A stretch of 64,000 bases of DNA from an uncultured Clostridia bacterium (GCA_947631195.1 CANRKK010000001.1:1-64000); one strand, 5' to 3'; shown: positions 8,782-18,705, counted from the first letter of the stretch. Made by a program: numbers and translations. The notes: generated by a model from the sequence alone, not told the origin.

Positions 8782-11373
8782 ATGAAAAAGAGAAATCTTG
8801 CTATATTGCTGATTATTCCGTTTTTGGTAGCTATTTTTGGGATTGTAACCATAAATACTGCATTTAATCTTGTCGACAACGATGTCGTCCGCATTGTGTG
8901 GGACTACCGCCAAAACGAGCTGTTTAACTTAAATAATCGCCACTTGCTCCGCGCAAAGGGAATTTTGGCCAACGAATCGGGTTTGGGTTCGGCCGGCAGC
9001 CAATTGGTTTGGACGGTTGCCAATCTCGATCCTGCGGATACGGAGGAACATGCGGTAATCGATAACTCCGACCACATCAACAGCTATCTTGTGCCCCAAT
9101 CCGTGGGCTGGATAACAATTATCTGCACTTCGCAAAAAGGCAATGTTACCCCGTTGAGAATGAACGCTTACATTTTTAGCGGCAACGCGTTTGTAATAAA
9201 TACCTCTACCGACGCATCTTCGCAAAACGTTGACGGCACGCTCTATTACGGCGAATTCGACCGCAACCAACAGACGGGTGAAAAAATAAAAGCGACAATC
9301 GGGTTCGACGTAAATGTTTCTGACAGCGATTTGCGCAACACGATCGTTTGGGATAGGGCAAATTCAACCGATAACGTCACTGTAAGTATGGAAAGCGGCG
9401 AAGGTACTATTTACGTTAACAGCGCGTTGTCCGACGGCAGCGATACGGTGGTTGCCTTTGTCAGCAACTCCGATCCCGAGCTTACGGCAAAGCTGGAGTT
9501 TCAGGTGGTGCCCCAGGGAATCAATGTTTATACTTATGATGATTTGCTTGCATGCACCAATAACTCCGAGCAGGGTGAAATAGTCGTTTTGCGCAAGCAT
9601 TTTGAATCGCTGGCTAATTTTGAAGATAACACCGCGTCCAACGTGGCCCTGTTCGGCACAAGGACGGCAGACGGCTTTAACTTTGCCAATGAAGTATACC
9701 GTTTTGAGACTACGTATAACCACGAATTCATGGACCAATGGAATCAGTGGACGAATACGCCTGACGGCGCGGGAAGAGGCACGGTAAGTTTGGACATTAT
9801 TGCCGGCTTGCATGTGCAAAAAGATTTTTACGGCAACGGGTACAGACTCAATTTGCATAACTTATGCTATCCTTCGCAGCGCAGGGAAACTACCGACAGC
9901 AACGGGAACAGCTACGAAGTGGCAATGTTGGGGCAGTCCGACCTTTTCCGCGGGCCCAAGCCGTTTTATATGCTGGGCGACCCCAACAGCACCTTGCCCT
10001 TGGTTACTGCTTTCGGACAGGACAACGTGGGGGTTTATATCGACGGAGATAACATTAAATTCAATGACGTAAAAGTGTCCAACGGCGATTTTGGGCTTGT
10101 AATGGAAAATCTCAACTATACCGGCACGGTGGTAGAGGTTGCGGGCAATAACAACACCGTATGCAACTGCGTGTTGCAAAACGGAAAGAATGTTCTCCGC
10201 AGTTTCAGCTCGCGTAATTTAATTATCGACAACTGCATATTGAGCACTTCGCGGAACTTCCTTTTGGAGGTCGGCAGCAACGAATATGTGAAAAACGACC
10301 CCGCCGACGTCAAAACCTATAATTTTGAAAAGCTCGACGGCACCTCATACAGCGGCGCGACGGCCGATTATCTCGCACCCGTCACGGATGATACTATCAA
10401 TATGCTCGGTGACCAGACGTTAAGTTTGTTCTTGTCGGGATTTGCAAGTTTAAACGACGTGCTCGAACCGCCCGAAACGCCGCGCTATGACCCGTCGACA
10501 CAAAAACCGCAGATGAAAGCCGCCCTACATTCAATCCAAAACGGTTTAAACCATCAGGACGAGGTGGACAGCTATTTTGACGGCTCAACAACGGTAAACA
10601 ACACTGTTTTTTACCGCAGCGGCATAGCGGCCATCGGCGTAAACAATATGTTCAACGGGCCGTTCCTCTATAACAATTCCCCCTCGTTGATAAGCGGTAT
10701 TTTGGGTTTGATGGGCAACATGCTGGGCGAAGCTATCCCCATGTTCCCCGACAACGTTGCGGGCGCAAGCAGACCCGTAAGCGTAAATTTAACCGGCGAT
10801 ACGATTTTTTATGACTATAAAACGTTGGCAGACTGGGATATCAGCGGCTTGATAGACCAGCATATAGGGGAACTTGTCGCGGGCTTGAATCTCGGCAGTT
10901 TCAACGTAACCATAGACGATATTTTCCCGCTTAAGGAAATCCTCACCAACGTTGCGGGCGGACAGCGCCTTATCTACACCTCGCATGTAATGGATGAAAA
11001 CGGCGATGTCTCCGACGTTGACTATATCAGCATTCCCGTGGCGTACTACGGCGGCGGTTATAACGCCTCGGTTGTGACTTCGGATAGCATAAACCACAAA
11101 GTTCTGTCGCCGACGTACAACGTAGACCTGCTGGATAGCTACCTCAATCTTACAACTACGCTCGACTTGTCCGATCTGGCAAACGGCGGGCTCAGCGGCG
11201 TAATGTCCAATCCGAACTTCGTGCGCTTCATGAAAGAGGTGCTTACAAAAACCGTTACGGCGGTAACAGGCTTCGAGCCGTTCAAATTCCAGTTTGAAAC
11301 TTCTGCGGAGGGCTTGTTTGACGAAAGCGGCAAACCTATAGCCCCCGACTATCAAATATTAATCAAAAACTAA
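8782..11373 (+). CDS. Exported protein with right-handed beta-helix-like repeats
   Basis: N-terminal TM/signal MKKRNLAILLIIPFLVAIFGIVTIN. Repetitive NNNTVCNCVLQNGKNVLRSFSSRNLIIDNCIL pattern. Confidence 0.6.
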   Translation: MKKRNLAILLIIPFLVAIFGIVTINTAFNLVDNDVVRIVWDYRQNELFNLNNRHLLRAKGILANESGLGSAGSQLVWTVANLDPADTEEHAVIDNSDHINSYLVPQSVGWITIICTSQKGNVTPLRMNAYIFSGNAFVINTSTDASSQNVDGTLYYGEFDRNQQTGEKIKATIGFDVNVSDSDLRNTIVWDRANSTDNVTVSMESGEGTIYVNSALSDGSDTVVAFVSNSDPELTAKLEFQVVPQGINVYTYDDLLACTNNSEQGEIVVLRKHFESLANFEDNTASNVALFGTRTADGFNFANEVYRFETTYNHEFMDQWNQWTNTPDGAGRGTVSLDIIAGLHVQKDFYGNGYRLNLHNLCYPSQRRETTDSNGNSYEVAMLGQSDLFRGPKPFYMLGDPNSTLPLVTAFGQDNVGVYIDGDNIKFNDVKVSNGDFGLVMENLNYTGTVVEVAGNNNTVCNCVLQNGKNVLRSFSSRNLIIDNCILSTSRNFLLEVGSNEYVKNDPADVKTYNFEKLDGTSYSGATADYLAPVTDDTINMLGDQTLSLFLSGFASLNDVLEPPETPRYDPSTQKPQMKAALHSIQNGLNHQDEVDSYFDGSTTVNNTVFYRSGIAAIGVNNMFNGPFLYNNSPSLISGILGLMGNMLGEAIPMFPDNVAGASRPVSVNLTGDTIFYDYKTLADWDISGLIDQHIGELVAGLNLGSFNVTIDDIFPLKEILTNVAGGQRLIYTSHVMDENGDVSDVDYISIPVAYYGGGYNASVVTSDSINHKVLSPTYNVDLLDSYLNLTTTLDLSDLANGGLSGVMSNPNFVRFMKEVLTKTVTAVTGFEPFKFQFETSAEGLFDESGKPIAPDYQILIKN

Positions 11374-11395
11374 CACAACGCTAAGGAGTTAAATC

Positions 11396-12544
11396 ATGTC
11401 AAAACGTATTGGCAAAGTTTTATGCCTGATATTTTTATCGGTAATACTTGTTTTGGTTTCGGCTTGTTCGTTTTTCGGCGAAGAAGAACGCCGCGAAATA
11501 GAAAATATCTACTACATTGCTGCCACGCAGGACGACGTAGAAGGTATTTTCGTAGTAATCGAATATGCCGGCGACGAGTATCCCGACAGTATGTTCTTCG
11601 TTGCCAACGGTGAAGAAGGTAAGGAGGGCAACGGCATTGCCGAAGTCACGGGCGAACTCATCGAGGACGGCGCAAAAATCCAAATCACCGTAAAATACAC
11701 AGACCAAACGCGCGATCCGTCCGTTTTTGAGTTTAACAACAGCGTTTTCCCCACCGATTGCCAAAGCGAACTCGACCCCGAAACGGGCGACTGGCACATC
11801 ACAATCACCCTTTCCAATGGCGAAATTGTTGAACTTGACGTCCATAACGGCGTTGACGGCGACGAAATCATAGATTTCCGCACCGAGCCCGGCAATCCCG
11901 ACCTCGACGAAGACGAAAATACGACTTATATCGTTATCGTAATGAAAAAGACCGACCCCGAAACGGGCGAAAATATAACTTACCGTATTCCTATGCCCGA
12001 GGGCGACAAGGGCGAACAGGGCGTAGGCATCGCGGGCATACGTGTAGACGACTACCTCACGCGGTATGACGCAAACTTCGTGCATCTCGTTATAGAACTC
12101 ACCGACGGCACCGAACTCAGAACCGAAATTCCCAAGGTAAACAACTGGACGGTAGGGGACGGAGCCCCTTCGCCCGGTTCGGGTATGGTTGGCGATTTCT
12201 ATTTTGACAGAAGAAATTGCATTTTCTACTACAGAAATAACGCCGGCACATGGGAAATAATTATCGACCTCTCCGACAAAACTACCGCCGACCATGTCGT
12301 AAGTTTTATGGTTGACGGAATCATGCTCGATACGCCCATTTATATCAAGCACGGAGATTACTTCTACGGTAAAACGGACAAAAAAATCCCCACGCCCCAA
12401 AAAGATGGCTTTAAGTTTGCGGGCTGGTACACCAAACTCAACGAAGACGGCACCGTAAACGTCAATTCGGGGCAGTTTACCGACCTTACGCCCGTTTTAA
12501 CCGATATGACTTTATACGCCTATTTTATAGCAGAAACCGACTAA
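11396..12544 (+). CDS. Surface lipoprotein with C-terminal InlB/Listeria-Bacteroides-type repeat
   Basis: Lipobox LVSAC. C-terminal FAGWYTKLNEDGTVN...LTDMTLYAYF. Confidence 0.75.
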   Translation: MSKRIGKVLCLIFLSVILVLVSACSFFGEEERREIENIYYIAATQDDVEGIFVVIEYAGDEYPDSMFFVANGEEGKEGNGIAEVTGELIEDGAKIQITVKYTDQTRDPSVFEFNNSVFPTDCQSELDPETGDWHITITLSNGEIVELDVHNGVDGDEIIDFRTEPGNPDLDEDENTTYIVIVMKKTDPETGENITYRIPMPEGDKGEQGVGIAGIRVDDYLTRYDANFVHLVIELTDGTELRTEIPKVNNWTVGDGAPSPGSGMVGDFYFDRRNCIFYYRNNAGTWEIIIDLSDKTTADHVVSFMVDGIMLDTPIYIKHGDYFYGKTDKKIPTPQKDGFKFAGWYTKLNEDGTVNVNSGQFTDLTPVLTDMTLYAYFIAETD

Positions 12545-12593
12545 ATTTTGTTTATGCGCCCGCGCGCCACGGCAAAAAGGAGGCCCAAAGACT

Positions 12594-13235
12594 ATGTACA
12601 AGAGAGCAATGACTATTTTAATATCATTCTTGTCTTGCTGCGCAATGATTTGCGTGGGCTTTTCGGCATGGACTTTTAATTTGGGGCAAGATCTACAGGC
12701 AGAGTCAAACGGCGTCATCCAGTCCGAAGATGTTATCGTCAGCGACGACTATGTGACGATTAGTGCTGAGGACATGTCCAATTTTGTATTCACGCCAACA
12801 GGATTTAAAAGCGGTTCAAAAGCTACTTTTAATATTAAATTAAAAGTGTTTGTTGAACAATGTAAAAAATTTGTCGGTGAAAATGATTTAACAGTTTCAA
12901 TAACATTGAGCTTATCAGTGCTTGACGATGTAAATGCTGATTATATTTTTACCAATGATATTATTTCTTTTTCTATGGATGATAGGAATGTGTCTCCCAG
13001 TTCTACACAATCATCTTATACAGCGGAATTTAAAATAACTAATGAAGAATTATCTACTGCTAAGGAGTCGGAGCAGAAAGAACTGGAGTTATCTGGACAA
13101 TTTACATTTACTATAAGTAATACTACTGATTATAACAGATTATATGATGCATTATTTGATGTTAATAATAATGAGCAGAAAAACTCATTTAAACTTGTAG
13201 TGGCGGTATCCAACGAACCGAATGAGGGTAATTAA
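12594..13235 (+). CDS. SipW-dependent-type secreted protein
   Basis: N-terminus MYKRAMTILISFLSCCAMICVGFSAWTF matches the signal motif of 562-1356. SD AAGGAGG upstream. Confidence 0.65.
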   Translation: MYKRAMTILISFLSCCAMICVGFSAWTFNLGQDLQAESNGVIQSEDVIVSDDYVTISAEDMSNFVFTPTGFKSGSKATFNIKLKVFVEQCKKFVGENDLTVSITLSLSVLDDVNADYIFTNDIISFSMDDRNVSPSSTQSSYTAEFKITNEELSTAKESEQKELELSGQFTFTISNTTDYNRLYDALFDVNNNEQKNSFKLVVAVSNEPNEGN

Positions 13236-13237
13236 AT

Positions 13238-16200
13238 ATGACGCGTTTAAGAAAGTATTTAATTATAATATTATCTATGCTGGCGGCCATGCTTTGCGCG
13301 GCCGGCGTTTCCACATGGATTATATCTACGCCCAAAATTATCACGCCCCTGTGGGAAGCAGCGCAACCACAACAACAAAAAGTTTATGTAAAGAAAATTG
13401 TTGAAACCACTCCTGCCGAAACAGTCACGGGCAGCTATCTTTCCAACGCGGCTAATAAGAAATTGGAGTTTAGCTTTGAGGGCGGAGCAGATGCAAGTAG
13501 TGCAATTCAATCTTTTGGTGTAGGTACTGCAAATAGTGGCGGTGCGGTTCCTAATGTGGAGTTTACAAAGGGAGAAGAAATTAAAGTCGGTTGCACATAT
13601 TCTGTGTCTGTTTTGGACATTACTTTTGTTTCTACTTCATACTCTTTAGCGGGAACTTATAAAAATAGAAAGGAAGGCGGTTTAGACGGTATAGAAGAAT
13701 CAAGCAGCATAAATATTATTCTCAAACATAAAACTGTGGACGTCGGCGGCACGCTCTACACCATAGAGGACGCGTTAGCAACGGGCGGCAACGCAACCGT
13801 AAAAGCTGACACTTCATTTGCGGGCAAAGACGTTGCTAACCAAGTCGGTTATACAAGCTCTAACTACACCGTTTCAAGCGGCGAAACATTACTGTTGCCG
13901 TATGACGGAAACGATGGCTTGAATACGACAACGTCCGCGGACACATCTGCGTTCGGGACTAATGCTAAAAAAGTTGAATTGAAAATAGGTGAAGGAATTA
14001 CACTTACAAATAACGGTACTTTAAATATTGGTGGGATAACAACAGGACGGCAAGGCGGTCAATCTGGCTGTACTGCGGGCGACCATGCTCAAATAACGCT
14101 TGGCAAAAACGCCATAATCAATTCATACGGCAATATCAATGCTTATGGTTTCATTGCTGAAGCTGACGATAATAACGGTTCTGAAGTTATCGTGAATACG
14201 GGCACATTGCTTATGCCGTTCATAGTTGTTGAACATAGAGGTGGAACAGCTTTTGCCAATATGGTAAGTAAAGGGGCTTTTCAATATGATAGCAAAAATC
14301 TGAAAACTTCTCCATTTAACCGTTTTTATATGGAAAATGTCCATCCTCAACTGACAGTTTTGAGCGGAGCTATTCTTAAAGGACACGCAAATTTATTTGC
14401 AAATGACCATGACAATACCACCGATATTAATTTAGTTGGAACGAGCGGATATCTCATCAATTTGAGTCAAAACACAAAGTTAGTCGCAAAATATAACGTT
14501 AATGCCAAGATAATGTCCGTTGAAATTAAGGGGAGCGCGACACTGAATGCTCTTGAGTTGTCTTTGACAAACCCTGTATCAATTACGCTTAGTACGAAAA
14601 CGGTACACTTCCCAATCTCGTGGCACTTTAATATAACATTGAGTTCTTATGAAGACGGTAATCCCTCTACCGTTACTGCAACCGAACAAAAACTTAAACT
14701 TTTACCGAGCGCAAAGTTTACCGTGGGGAAAAACGTGACCCTTATAGCAGACGAGTTAGTTGTTTATGATGAAAAAGCAATTGATTTTGTTGATCCAACC
14801 AAGAGTTATGATCCTTCTACAGATAACGTAAAGAAAAATATACCTGCTACCCTCATTATCAATGGAACTTTGCAGGCAAATAAATTAGCGGGTCATGTGC
14901 AAACAGAAATAGACAATGCCCATTTGGTAATATCCAATGGGAATACAATTGCTACTAAAGAGATTACTGCTATCGGCGGAACGACAGGACTGGGTTTGGG
15001 GGATCAATCTAAGTATAAAGATATATCACATACCCTGAATGGCGCAGTGTATAACGACGGAAACATATCCCAACAAAATCTTAACGTGGGAACGTATATC
15101 TCAAAGTTATTTGAGGATATTGGTGTATGGCTGACAAAGGAAATTCCTTCCGTAACCTATCAAGCAGGTGAAGGCTCGTTTGCAAATGGGGAAAAGTCTG
15201 TTACAAAACAATATAGCGACCTTGAGGATTTGCAAGGCGAGACAAAAATTTTAGGTCAAGACAAAATCGATTCGGAGACGCCCACAAGGCCGTACTATGA
15301 ATTCCTCGGTTGGGCAACAAAACAAAGCGGCGCAACAGCAGCCGATGTGATAAAAGACGGCCTCGAAATCACCATCGGCAATGAAATCACACTCTACGCC
15401 GTTTGGAAACCGATTGAATACACTTTCAACTATGATATCCTTGATGGAAGTACGGGTGAACACAAAACGGGCCTCCTTGCGACATGGACTGCAGAAATGG
15501 GGCAACTCACCTTGTCGGGAGTTGAGCTCCCGGTTGACAAACCCGTCGGCTATGAGTTCGACGGCTGGTACAGCAATCCCGAGTGCACGCTGACGGTCGA
15601 CAACATTGACGTAAGCAATGCGGGCAGCGTGTTCAAAGGAGAAACCTCCGTTACAGTTTACGGCAAGCTCGAGCAGGAATTTACTGCTACGATCGTTTAC
15701 GACCTCGGCGATATGAGCGAAGTGCAAGGCTATTCTGAGCTGCAAAATGTGCTTCCCGTCAATACAACGATAGACAGCGGCCTTAGCATTAAAGAGAAAA
15801 TTACAACTTGGGCAGACGGTTGTCCTGTCGATATAAATATTAATCTCGCAAAATACTTCGCCGGGTGGAAGATTAGAACCGCAAACGGTGATGAAGAGAT
15901 CACGGAAGGGACGACGGTATCGGGAGGCCTGTGTACGAGCGACAACGGCAATTGGACATTGACCTTGGTTGCTCAGTGGGCAGACAAAACAAAAGTAATA
16001 TTCAAAGACGATACGGTCGGATTTACAAGTCAAGATTATTACTATAAGCCCGGGCAGACGGTAGAAATCGATTCTTCCGATAATCTTACAATTGTAGCGC
16101 CTGATGGCCAATCAATCGATATTGCAGCCGAAGGTAGCGACAAAGCTGCGACGTCAACAACATTGCATAGTAAGGACTGCGACATAAGTGAAAAAACTTA

Positions 16201-17329
16201 TTACAATGACGGCGGTTGGAGTGGCGCAGGAGAAGTCGGAGAAACGGCGATGACGATCACCGTACAGCGCGCTAATAAGGTTACGTTGAGTGTAACAGTG
16301 AAAGAAAAAGCACAAATAACTTTAAGAGCCGACAATGTGCAAGGATTGCCTGATAAATTGCAACCTAATAAGAATTGGGTGGGTCAGCCGCAAGATACAA
16401 CTAAGGTATACTATTTGAAACCCGGTACGGTGGTTGACTACACTTTCGTTTCGAATGCTGACCCTGGTAACGATAATAATCCTGAATGCACATATAGCGT
16501 TAGTGGAGACTTAAAAGAAGGTGGCTTTGAATATCAAGGAGCCAAAGATGAGAAAAGCGGTAGCTTTACGCTCAAGGAAAGTGAAGGCGGAGAGGTTAAA
16601 ATTAGCGCAACAACCAAAGACGGTACCTGTATCGTCGAGGGTACTCTCATTACAATGGCCGACGGTACGCAAAAACCCGTTGAGGATTTGACGAAAGATG
16701 ACATTGTTTTGACGTTTAACCATACGACCGGGCAGTATGAGCCGAGAGGGTTGAACTTCATTGCTCACCAAGACGATGCTGCTTCCTTGCATCGGATCGT
16801 CAACCTTGTATTCTCCGACGGAACTACGCTACGTATCGTCGCAAGCCATAGTTTGTTCGATTTGACTTTGAGGAAATACGTTTCCATTGAGGAAGGCAAC
16901 ATGACCGAATTCATCGGCCATAGCTTCAACAAAGTTGATGTGCAGGCGGGACAATTCGAAAATCGGGCGGTCACATTGGTTTCTGCCTATATCACAGAAG
17001 AATGTGTGCGGGTATTCAGCCCGACTTCGGAGATGAATATCAATATTGTGGCAGAGGGCTTGCTGACATTGTCGCGTATTCCTTATGGCGCCGAAGAGCT
17101 ATTAAATATGTTCGACTTCGATGAGAATATGAAGTACGATGAAGAAAAGATGAAAGCCGATATAAAAACATATGGCGTGTACACGTATGATGACTTCAAG
17201 GATTACATGACCTATGAGGAATTCATCAATTCGCCTGTACCATATCTCAAGGTGGGAGTCGGAAAGGGCCTCGTCACATTTGAGCAAATCATCAAGCTGT
17301 TGGAATATCAGAAGAAATATACGGAATAA
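13238..17329 (+). CDS. Large surface protein with SipW-type signal, InlB-like repeats and C-terminal Hint domain
   Basis: MTRLRKYLIIILSMLAAMLCAAGVSTWII start. YEFLGWATK...ITLYAVWKP and YEFDGWYSNPEC repeats. CIVEGTLITMADGTQKPVEDLTKDDIVLTFNHTTGQY Hint start. Confidence 0.75.
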   Translation: MTRLRKYLIIILSMLAAMLCAAGVSTWIISTPKIITPLWEAAQPQQQKVYVKKIVETTPAETVTGSYLSNAANKKLEFSFEGGADASSAIQSFGVGTANSGGAVPNVEFTKGEEIKVGCTYSVSVLDITFVSTSYSLAGTYKNRKEGGLDGIEESSSINIILKHKTVDVGGTLYTIEDALATGGNATVKADTSFAGKDVANQVGYTSSNYTVSSGETLLLPYDGNDGLNTTTSADTSAFGTNAKKVELKIGEGITLTNNGTLNIGGITTGRQGGQSGCTAGDHAQITLGKNAIINSYGNINAYGFIAEADDNNGSEVIVNTGTLLMPFIVVEHRGGTAFANMVSKGAFQYDSKNLKTSPFNRFYMENVHPQLTVLSGAILKGHANLFANDHDNTTDINLVGTSGYLINLSQNTKLVAKYNVNAKIMSVEIKGSATLNALELSLTNPVSITLSTKTVHFPISWHFNITLSSYEDGNPSTVTATEQKLKLLPSAKFTVGKNVTLIADELVVYDEKAIDFVDPTKSYDPSTDNVKKNIPATLIINGTLQANKLAGHVQTEIDNAHLVISNGNTIATKEITAIGGTTGLGLGDQSKYKDISHTLNGAVYNDGNISQQNLNVGTYISKLFEDIGVWLTKEIPSVTYQAGEGSFANGEKSVTKQYSDLEDLQGETKILGQDKIDSETPTRPYYEFLGWATKQSGATAADVIKDGLEITIGNEITLYAVWKPIEYTFNYDILDGSTGEHKTGLLATWTAEMGQLTLSGVELPVDKPVGYEFDGWYSNPECTLTVDNIDVSNAGSVFKGETSVTVYGKLEQEFTATIVYDLGDMSEVQGYSELQNVLPVNTTIDSGLSIKEKITTWADGCPVDININLAKYFAGWKIRTANGDEEITEGTTVSGGLCTSDNGNWTLTLVAQWADKTKVIFKDDTVGFTSQDYYYKPGQTVEIDSSDNLTIVAPDGQSIDIAAEGSDKAATSTTLHSKDCDISEKTYYNDGGWSGAGEVGETAMTITVQRANKVTLSVTVKEKAQITLRADNVQGLPDKLQPNKNWVGQPQDTTKVYYLKPGTVVDYTFVSNADPGNDNNPECTYSVSGDLKEGGFEYQGAKDEKSGSFTLKESEGGEVKISATTKDGTCIVEGTLITMADGTQKPVEDLTKDDIVLTFNHTTGQYEPRGLNFIAHQDDAASLHRIVNLVFSDGTTLRIVASHSLFDLTLRKYVSIEEGNMTEFIGHSFNKVDVQAGQFENRAVTLVSAYITEECVRVFSPTSEMNINIVAEGLLTLSRIPYGAEELLNMFDFDENMKYDEEKMKADIKTYGVYTYDDFKDYMTYEEFINSPVPYLKVGVGKGLVTFEQIIKLLEYQKKYTE

Positions 17330-17377
17330 TCGTATAGGCACTTGTACGTATTTAACCTACGCAGCACATATTTGAAA

Positions 17378-17478
17378 GCGCGCGGCAGAAATGCCGCGCG
17401 CAAATGCGTTAAAAAGGCTCTGCAAGGCAAAGCAACGCTGCGGCGTGGTGGCGGGCGCGGGCGCGGCGCGCGCCCGCC
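17378..17478. repeat. Two GC-rich hairpins in intergenic DNA
   Basis: GCGCGCGGCA-GAAA-TGCCGCGCGC (17378-17401) and GGCGGGCGCG...CGCGCCCGCC (17450-17478). Confidence 0.6.
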
Positions 17479-17579
17479 TTGGCCCTATTTTGCGCCTTGT
17501 GAATAAATTTGCCCAACATTGTTGCTTTATCCCGCAGTCTGTGATATAATTATTCAAAACTCAACCAAAGGAGAATTTA

Positions 17580-18218
17580 ATGGAAAACTATTCTAATGTG
17601 TTTATATTTGACCACCCGCTTATCAAGCACAAAGTTTCTATCCTGCGCGACAAAAACACGGGAATGAAACAGTTTCGCGAGCTGGTGGAGGAGATAACCA
17701 CGGTTATGACGTACGAGAGCATGCGCGACGTTGAGCTCGAGGCGGTGGAGGTGGAGACTCCGCTTGAAAAGACCGTTCAGTGGCGCGTGCCCGAGGAGAG
17801 CGTGGCGATTGTGCCCATTTTGCGCGCGGGGCTGGGCATGGTGAACGGTGTGCACAAGGTTTTCCCCACGGCCCGCGTGGGGCACATAGGAATGTACCGC
17901 GACGAGCAGACTTTGGAACCGCACGAGTATTATTGCAAGCTCCCCGAAGGTATCCGGGACAAAACCGTATTTCTTGTCGACCCGATGCTGGCTACGGGCG
18001 GCTCCGCCTGCGACGCGCTCGCCGCGCTCAAAAAACGCGGTTGCAAACACATTAAATTTATGGCTATAATCGCCGCGCCGGAGGGCGTAGAGGCGGTTGC
18101 AAAGGCTCATCCCGACGTGCGCGTGTATATTTCCACGCTGGACCGCTGCCTGAATTCCAGCGGTTACATTTTGCCGGGGCTCGGTGACGCGGGCGACAGG
18201 CTTTTTGGCACCAAATAA
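17580..18218 (+). CDS. upp: Uracil phosphoribosyltransferase
   Basis: Full-length match to Upp pattern: [39 protein letters not shown]. Confidence 0.95.
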   Translation: MENYSNVFIFDHPLIKHKVSILRDKNTGMKQFRELVEEITTVMTYESMRDVELEAVEVETPLEKTVQWRVPEESVAIVPILRAGLGMVNGVHKVFPTARVGHIGMYRDEQTLEPHEYYCKLPEGIRDKTVFLVDPMLATGGSACDALAALKKRGCKHIKFMAIIAAPEGVEAVAKAHPDVRVYISTLDRCLNSSGYILPGLGDAGDRLFGTK

Positions 18219-18224
18219 CGCAAT

Positions 18225-18250
18225 GCCCCGCCGACGGCGGGGCAAAATTT
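18225..18250 (+). terminator. Rho-independent terminator of upp
   Basis: GCCCCGCC-GAC-GGCGGGGC followed by AAAATTTTT. Confidence 0.6.
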
Positions 18251-18256
18251 TTGCAT

Positions 18257-18285
18257 GAAAAAAGGACGGACAGCGCGTCCGCCCT
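18257..18285 (-). terminator. Rho-independent terminator of rpsT
   Basis: Minus-strand stem AGGGCGGAC-GCGCT-GTCCGTCCT followed by a T run. Confidence 0.6.
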
Positions 18286-18301
18286 CGATTTTTTGTTTAC
18301 A

Positions 18302-18565
18302 CTACGCCATAGCGTTGAGTTTTTTTGCCAAACCGGATTTTTTGTTGGCTGCCGTATTCTTTTTTATAACGCCCTTAGTAACTGCGCCGTCGATAACGGA
18401 GCAGGTGTGGGGGAAGAGCGCTGTAGCTGCGGCCTTGTCACCGCTTTCGATTGCAGCGAGAAGTTTTTTGACCTCGGTCCTCATTTCGGACTTGAGGGCT
18501 TTATTTCTCTCTGTTTTTTTGTCGGTTACAAGTACGCGCTTTTTAGCAGACTTTATATTAGGCAT
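18302..18565 (-). CDS. rpsT: 30S ribosomal protein S20
   Basis: MPNIKSAKKRVLVTDKKTERNKALKSEMRTEVKKL. Confidence 0.95.
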   Translation of the reverse strand: MPNIKSAKKRVLVTDKKTERNKALKSEMRTEVKKLLAAIESGDKAAATALFPHTCSVIDGAVTKGVIKKNTAANKKSGLAKKLNAMA

Positions 18566-18705
18566 CAGATTTCTCCTTTAAATACCGTATTCACTGAATT
18601 CTTGAGTAATTTTATCATAAAAAACACTTATTGTAAACTGTTTTTAATCGGCTTTTGATAATTTTTTTAATATATTTTGCCTTTACATAATATTAATAAT
18701 AATGT

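Noticed and set aside
16628-17329. Self-splicing intein
   Set aside because: No C-terminal HN plus nucleophile and no C-extein; a C-terminal Hint/Hog-like domain fits better.
18251-18658. ORFs of 135 and 108 aa on + strand over rpsT
   Set aside because: They are antisense to a clear S20 ribosomal protein gene.
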